The position numbers and the translations under genes are program-made. From positions 2,805,751 through 2,869,750 of the forward strand of contig NW_019211459.1 of NCBI RefSeq assembly GCF_002443255.2: a stretch of DNA of 64,000 nucleotides. Direction: 5' to 3'. Shown piece after piece: positions 60,670 to 64,000 of the stretch (within the stretch, counting starts at the first letter, position 1; each line of letters starts with the position of its first letter). The notes under the pieces were generated by a model. The model did not search any database. It had not been told where the DNA came from and saw nothing but the letters and a program-made list of their open reading frames with translations. This DNA is from Varroa destructor (taxonomy: Eukaryota; Arthropoda; Arachnida; Mesostigmata; Varroidae).

Positions 60670-61290
60670 AAAATGCTTTTCATCATAATATATAATTTAA
60701 TTACCATTGCTATCTGTCACTGCTAGCTTTACTACTAAATATCGTCACCATATACCTATATTCTATTTTATTTTATTTTAATTATATCTGTTTTAGCCAG
60801 AACTCTAACGCTTTCAGTAACAATACCTCGATCCGTTTCTATAGTATATCCCTTGTTAGGTTTTGCCGCTGTTGTTTACTTTTGGATATTTGTACTGGAG
60901 TCATGAAATGTACAGAATACTTGTTATTGTTGTAACAATAATAACTATTATTGCTATTATTACTCGTCGCATTTTTCTCTTATTACTATTTTGGCTACGA
61001 AATGTTGATGGCGCGTAATAATAGCAGTAGCTGTAGTTGTTTTAGATAATGCTGACACAGTTCCGAACGTAAAACTCGAAACATTCAGTGAATCTATGTC
61101 AATGGTACAGAGTACACAGGAAACGACGAGCTTTCAGGAAGTTCCCTAAGTCGATGTCGCGGTGCAGCCGTTGCTCAGCAATTCGGAAATGCGACCATAA
61201 TATCCGGATGCTGTGCCGATATTGTGGCCACGGCAGTGAAGAATCGTAGGTTGCGTCCGTCCTGCGAGTCTGCGGTTTCCCCGGAAACTC
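60670..61290. other. Non-coding stretch rich in ATT/TAA
   Basis: Contains impure (TTA/ATT)n sequence around 60,930-60,970 and 61,015-61,030. No frame supported. Confidence 0.4.
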
Positions 61291-61299
61291 TTTTCGAGC

Positions 61300-61500
61300 T
61301 CAGCCAAGAAAGAATGCTATTGTTGTTTTCGGACTGACGCTAGGACCATTGGCCCGGTTCCTTTTTGCGAGCCAGTAATATTCGAGTGCAGTCAGTGGTC
61401 CTCCAAGCTCATCCGAATTCATTTCTTCAAGCACCCCCAATTTTTCTTTGTTTCTGCTGCTGACGGTAACTGGCAATTTTGTGTGCGTACGTACATACAC
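61300..61500 (-). CDS. Minus-strand exon candidate, unknown product
   Basis: The frame ends at TGA (61,300), and its last 50 codons read NKEKLGVLEEMNSDELGGPL, then TALEYYWLAKRNRANGPS. Acidic and basic clusters and aromatic residues give it coding character. A possible acceptor (accgtcag) lies near 61,463, so the exon may begin there; the part upstream of that is less convincing. A second minus frame (61,419-61,661) overlaps. It may be a 3' exon of the gene with the long exon at 62.2-63.4 kb. Confidence 0.35.
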   Translation of the reverse strand: MYVRTHTKLPVTVSSRNKEKLGVLEEMNSDELGGPLTALEYYWLAKRNRANGPSVSPKTTIAFFLG

Positions 61501-61875
61501 ATCACATAAAAACGAATGGTACGGAATAGATTTTGAAAAGTTTTGGGGAAATCCCCGTGCACGTCACACGAGTGCTGTACCCCATAACCGCGAAAGCTCA
61601 AGCTGTTTTCCTCCGTGTCTTCCGTGTGTCTGACACGGCCCCACTTGCGCACGTCCAACAACGAGAAAAACTACTTTGACTCATGTGCAATGTAGCGGAG
61701 ACAAACGAAAATATTAGCAAGTTATCTGGCCCTTTCTTTGTTTTCCTCTTACTGTAATGATCACTTTTTTTCTGTCTGAAATATCTTGCTACTGCGGGAA
61801 CTTGTAGGGTATCGATCACAAGCCTTCTCGACAATGAGCGCTCAATAGGAGGGGCGTATTTTTCTCTCTTTGTTT

Positions 61876-62184
61876 TTATGTCCCTTCTATCTTATACAAA
61901 AGGTCACGGAGCAGGCAGCTAGCCACAGTTACTTGGTAGCTGTTCGTGTTGTTGCTACCACTGCTACTCCGCCTTATAGCAGCACGATGAATAAAAAAAG
62001 TCTGGCAAATGTAATTGCATGAGATGATCTTGTTCCACCGGACAAAATCATCAATGTTCGGACGTAGTAGCGCTTCAGGCTTGAAGCAACCGCACTTTGT
62101 CCTGACAGTGCAGGCTGGATTACCAGTGCGTAGAGGCATAATTTTGTGCCACCTTTTTCTGCCGTCGCCAGTTGCTAGATACAT
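61876..62184 (-). CDS. Minus-strand exon candidate, 102 codons
   Basis: Opens with a true ATG (taaATGta) and runs to TAA. The peptide has basic and aromatic segments (GDGRKRWHKIMPLRTG, NIDDFVRWNKIISCNY) and a Ser/Asn run (RRSSSGSNNTNSYQ) similar in style to the neighbouring long exon. It begins only 49 bases after that exon's stop. A splice from within the long exon into this frame is therefore possible, but not shown. No domain recognised. Confidence 0.3.
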   Translation of the reverse strand: MYLATGDGRKRWHKIMPLRTGNPACTVRTKCGCFKPEALLRPNIDDFVRWNKIISCNYICQTFFIHRAAIRRSSSGSNNTNSYQVTVASCLLRDLLYKIEGT

Positions 62185-62232
62185 TTAGAGAGGTGCGGTA
62201 CCATTGTTCTTGTTTTCGCTGTTGCCAATTTG

Positions 62233-63380
62233 TCATGAACTCGTGATAGCCATGCTATTCAACAATTCGGTTTTCTCAATGTTTACCGCAATACTTTTTC
62301 TCAGAGATCGCGCAAAATCGGTCTCGCCTTCGTTTGTTTGATCTTTACGTCTACACGTCGACACGCTAGCAGCGTTACAGCCGATGCCAAAAAGGTCAGT
62401 AGTTTCCGTCAACGATTCCTGACGGAATGATCTTTCTGTCTCGAAGGATTGCGCCGATGAGTCAGTGCTGTCGTAGAGCTTTGCATTGTCGATCACGCGG
62501 CGACTGCCACAGATTTGCCCAGAATACCTGGTAACAATCAACGATTCATTGCTAAGCTTCTCCGAACTAATACTTTGACATTTCGTTGCCAATGGACGCT
62601 TTAGTGATCCTTCTTCATCTGTCGGGGCTGAACAGCGTCGACTCCCAATGTCGGGATGCTGATGAGGGTTATAATAACTATTCTCAATATTATTGTTATT
62701 CCTGCTGCTCGTATTGTTACTATTTTGAGTCGCGTACGCGGCGGTGACTGTAACTGTTTTCTGGCTTGGTATCTTAAAACTACCGTAGATATCACATTCT
62801 GAATTTGGTACATATCGCTGTCGCTGTCGTCCACTGTTCCACGTGGATAAAGATGAATGGACGGCTAATTTAAGCGCTGGTCGTAGTTTACAATGTGGGC
62901 CACTCGTGTTACACGCTGCTTCAACAACTGTTGATCGACGGCTTCTGGCGAACGCGGCCCCACCGTCCCTAAAACCCGATTGCCGCTGTCTCCCTTTAGA
63001 ATTCCGTAAGCTGCTTTTAAGGCTTATGCTATTCTTTTTGCCCGATGAGGCTTCCTGCAATTGGCGGTGTCTTCGGGCAGCGTTTGTCGCATTTGACACT
63101 GTCTGGTCAAGGCGCAGCTCAGCAACATGTGCTGGCCTGGCATCGCACCTTGATCCAATTGAGGTTTCCGTGTGATAACTTTGCAGAGTTCGCTCGATCA
63201 TATTCGAGTACTGATGATTTTCGTGTAGACTGTTGTTGTTATTGCTATCGCCTTCCTGAAAAAGTTGCCCTCGGATCATACGCAGCTCTTTTTGGGACTG
63301 AGAAGTTTGGCTTGCCGCTGATTCTGCAATACTTCCGCTTGACACTGAGTGCTGGCCTGTTTGCTGGAGCAACGTAACAC
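62233..63380 (-). CDS. Long coding exon of an unidentified, mostly disordered protein
   Basis: The minus frame is open for 382 codons, far beyond chance for this DNA and the best gene evidence in the window. It has no ATG near its start. It is entered through a clear acceptor, CTGTATATTTTCAG before GTGTTACG, placing the first exon base at 63,380 with two bases completing a split codon (phase 1). The peptide is rich in Ser, Asn, Gln, Arg and Thr (for example SQTSQSQKELR, NNNNSLHENHQ, SSRNNNNIENS, RRCSAPTDEEGSLKRP), with many potential phosphorylation sites and no membrane segment. This points to a disordered regulatory or scaffold protein. It ends at TGA at 62,233, or splices earlier (for example at gcg-gtaaac near 62,286). 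Plus frames over it are shadows. No family is recognised. Confidence 0.85.
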
Positions 63381-63394
63381 CTGAAAATATACAG
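63381..63394 (-). promoter_or_regulatory. Splice acceptor of the long exon
   Basis: The minus strand reads ctgtatattttcag, a short pyrimidine tract ending in CAG immediately before the long open frame. Confidence 0.7.
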
Positions 63395-63435
63395 AAGCGT
63401 TATTGAAAAAAATCATTTTCACAAAGCTCAACGTC

Positions 63436-63517
63436 TAGCCGCTCTTAGCGGCTAAGACTATAGCCACTAGCCTCGTCGCCCCCTTAAACCTTTTCTCAGT
63501 TCCGCTAGTGGCTATAG
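63436..63517. repeat. Tandem hairpins upstream of the long exon
   Basis: A perfect 8-bp hairpin, tagccgct-ctt-agcggcta (63,436-63,454), is followed four bases later by a perfect 14-bp inverted repeat. Its arms are ctatagccactagc (63,458-63,471) and gctagtggctatag (63,504-63,517), around a 32-base spacer. On the minus strand this lies in the intron, about 40-140 bases before the acceptor. Confidence 0.9.
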
Positions 63518-63765
63518 CCCATCCTAGATTTTACCGCGTCAAATTTTGGAACAGCGAATACGAATATCATATAGCGAAACAAATGGCAATTTTAACGAAA
63601 AAAATCCGCATTACGTCACTGATCTATATGCCAGCCGATTACTCCAGGTCTGCTTCTAATACGGAATTGTTACACGACGATGGGGAGCCGAGTGTACACA
63701 GGGGTACCTGTACGCTTGCTCAGCTGAATAACGAGATGCAGAAAATTTTTCAATATGAGGCGTAA
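63508..63765 (+). CDS. Coding-like plus frame, doubtful
   Basis: An 85-codon frame with GTG as first codon, read from within the inverted repeat to TAA. The peptide is balanced (SEYEYHIAKQMAIL, YMPADYSRSASNTELLHDDG), but no ATG, acceptor or domain supports it. It lies opposite the intron of the minus-strand gene. Confidence 0.18.
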   Translation: MAIAHPRFYRVKFWNSEYEYHIAKQMAILTKKIRITSLIYMPADYSRSASNTELLHDDGEPSVHRGTCTLAQLNNEMQKIFQYEA

Positions 63766-63769
63766 ATGT

Positions 63770-64000
63770 GTCTCCTATTGTTGTACGACACAAAGAAAGT
63801 TAAGTGGTAAAGCATGATAACCCCAGTGAGCGGACGATGCTCACTCATCCCGGCGCAGATACCAAAGCGTCTCCTCCGTCTGCAAAAGTGCTACCAACAT
63901 ACGTGTGAAAGACCATCTAGTTAAGATCTGAAGCTTTTACCATGGGCTTCGCGTTAAATGTAGTGCACGTGCTTATGTGCAATAAAACAAGAACGAGAAT
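63770..64000. other. Window end, nothing recognised
   Basis: No frame or repeat of note. An AATAAA on the plus strand (63,980-63,985) could be a polyadenylation signal, but no gene leads into it. Confidence 0.3.

Noticed and set aside
62843..63377. 110-codon plus frames
   Set aside because: Shadows of the 382-codon minus exon.

Overview
The window looks like animal nuclear DNA and not bacterial, organellar or viral. Open frames are short and scattered on both strands. There are no operons or ribosome-binding sites, dinucleotide microsatellites are common, and decayed mariner and Ty3/gypsy-type elements lie in AT-rich DNA of about 40% GC by eye. Some open frames sit beside plausible splice sites or a start context. 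This mixture fits an arthropod; a mite or other chelicerate is my guess and cannot be shown from one window. No complete gene model can be supported. What can be read are single exons or exon-like frames, element remnants and simple repeats.

Layout. 1-8 kb: mostly featureless, with a small mariner transposase fragment (minus, ~1.29-1.48 kb) and a long AC/AT microsatellite at 5.4 kb. 8.0-8.7 kb: a coding-like patch with a 162-codon minus frame that may carry an OTU-like C-terminal half. 10.0-12.1 kb: a broken Ty3/gypsy pol (reverse transcriptase, RNase H, integrase, all plus strand), with uncertain remains up to 13.1 kb. 13-27 kb: gene-poor, with a possible zinc-finger relic (15.9 kb), a GC-rich island (21.1-21.4 kb), an exon-like frame (22.3-22.5 kb) and several perfect hairpins.

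27-30.5 kb: the second gene-like patch. It has a plus terminal-exon candidate (27.1 kb), a minus exon candidate ending in a good donor (27.7-27.9 kb), a mariner-like element with both terminal repeats (28,295-29,520), and a minus first-exon candidate with an excellent start context (30,129). That exon lies behind a CpG-rich leader and a TATA-like box. 36.4-37.6 kb: a second, more decayed mariner of the same family and orientation. Between them is a pyrimidine-rich GC island (35.4-36.0 kb). 38-58 kb: mostly non-coding with microsatellites and a few exon-like frames; 54.2-57.1 kb is strongly T-rich on the plus strand.

59-63.5 kb: the best gene region, read on the minus strand. It contains the one open frame far too long to be chance (62,233-63,380, 382 codons), entered through a clear splice acceptor and rich in Ser, Asn, Arg and Gln. 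Several smaller minus-strand coding-like frames follow it down to 60.0 kb and may be further exons or 3' sequence of the same gene. A set of perfect inverted repeats lies just upstream of its acceptor. No tRNA, rRNA, CRISPR array or clearly novel defence or metabolic system was found.
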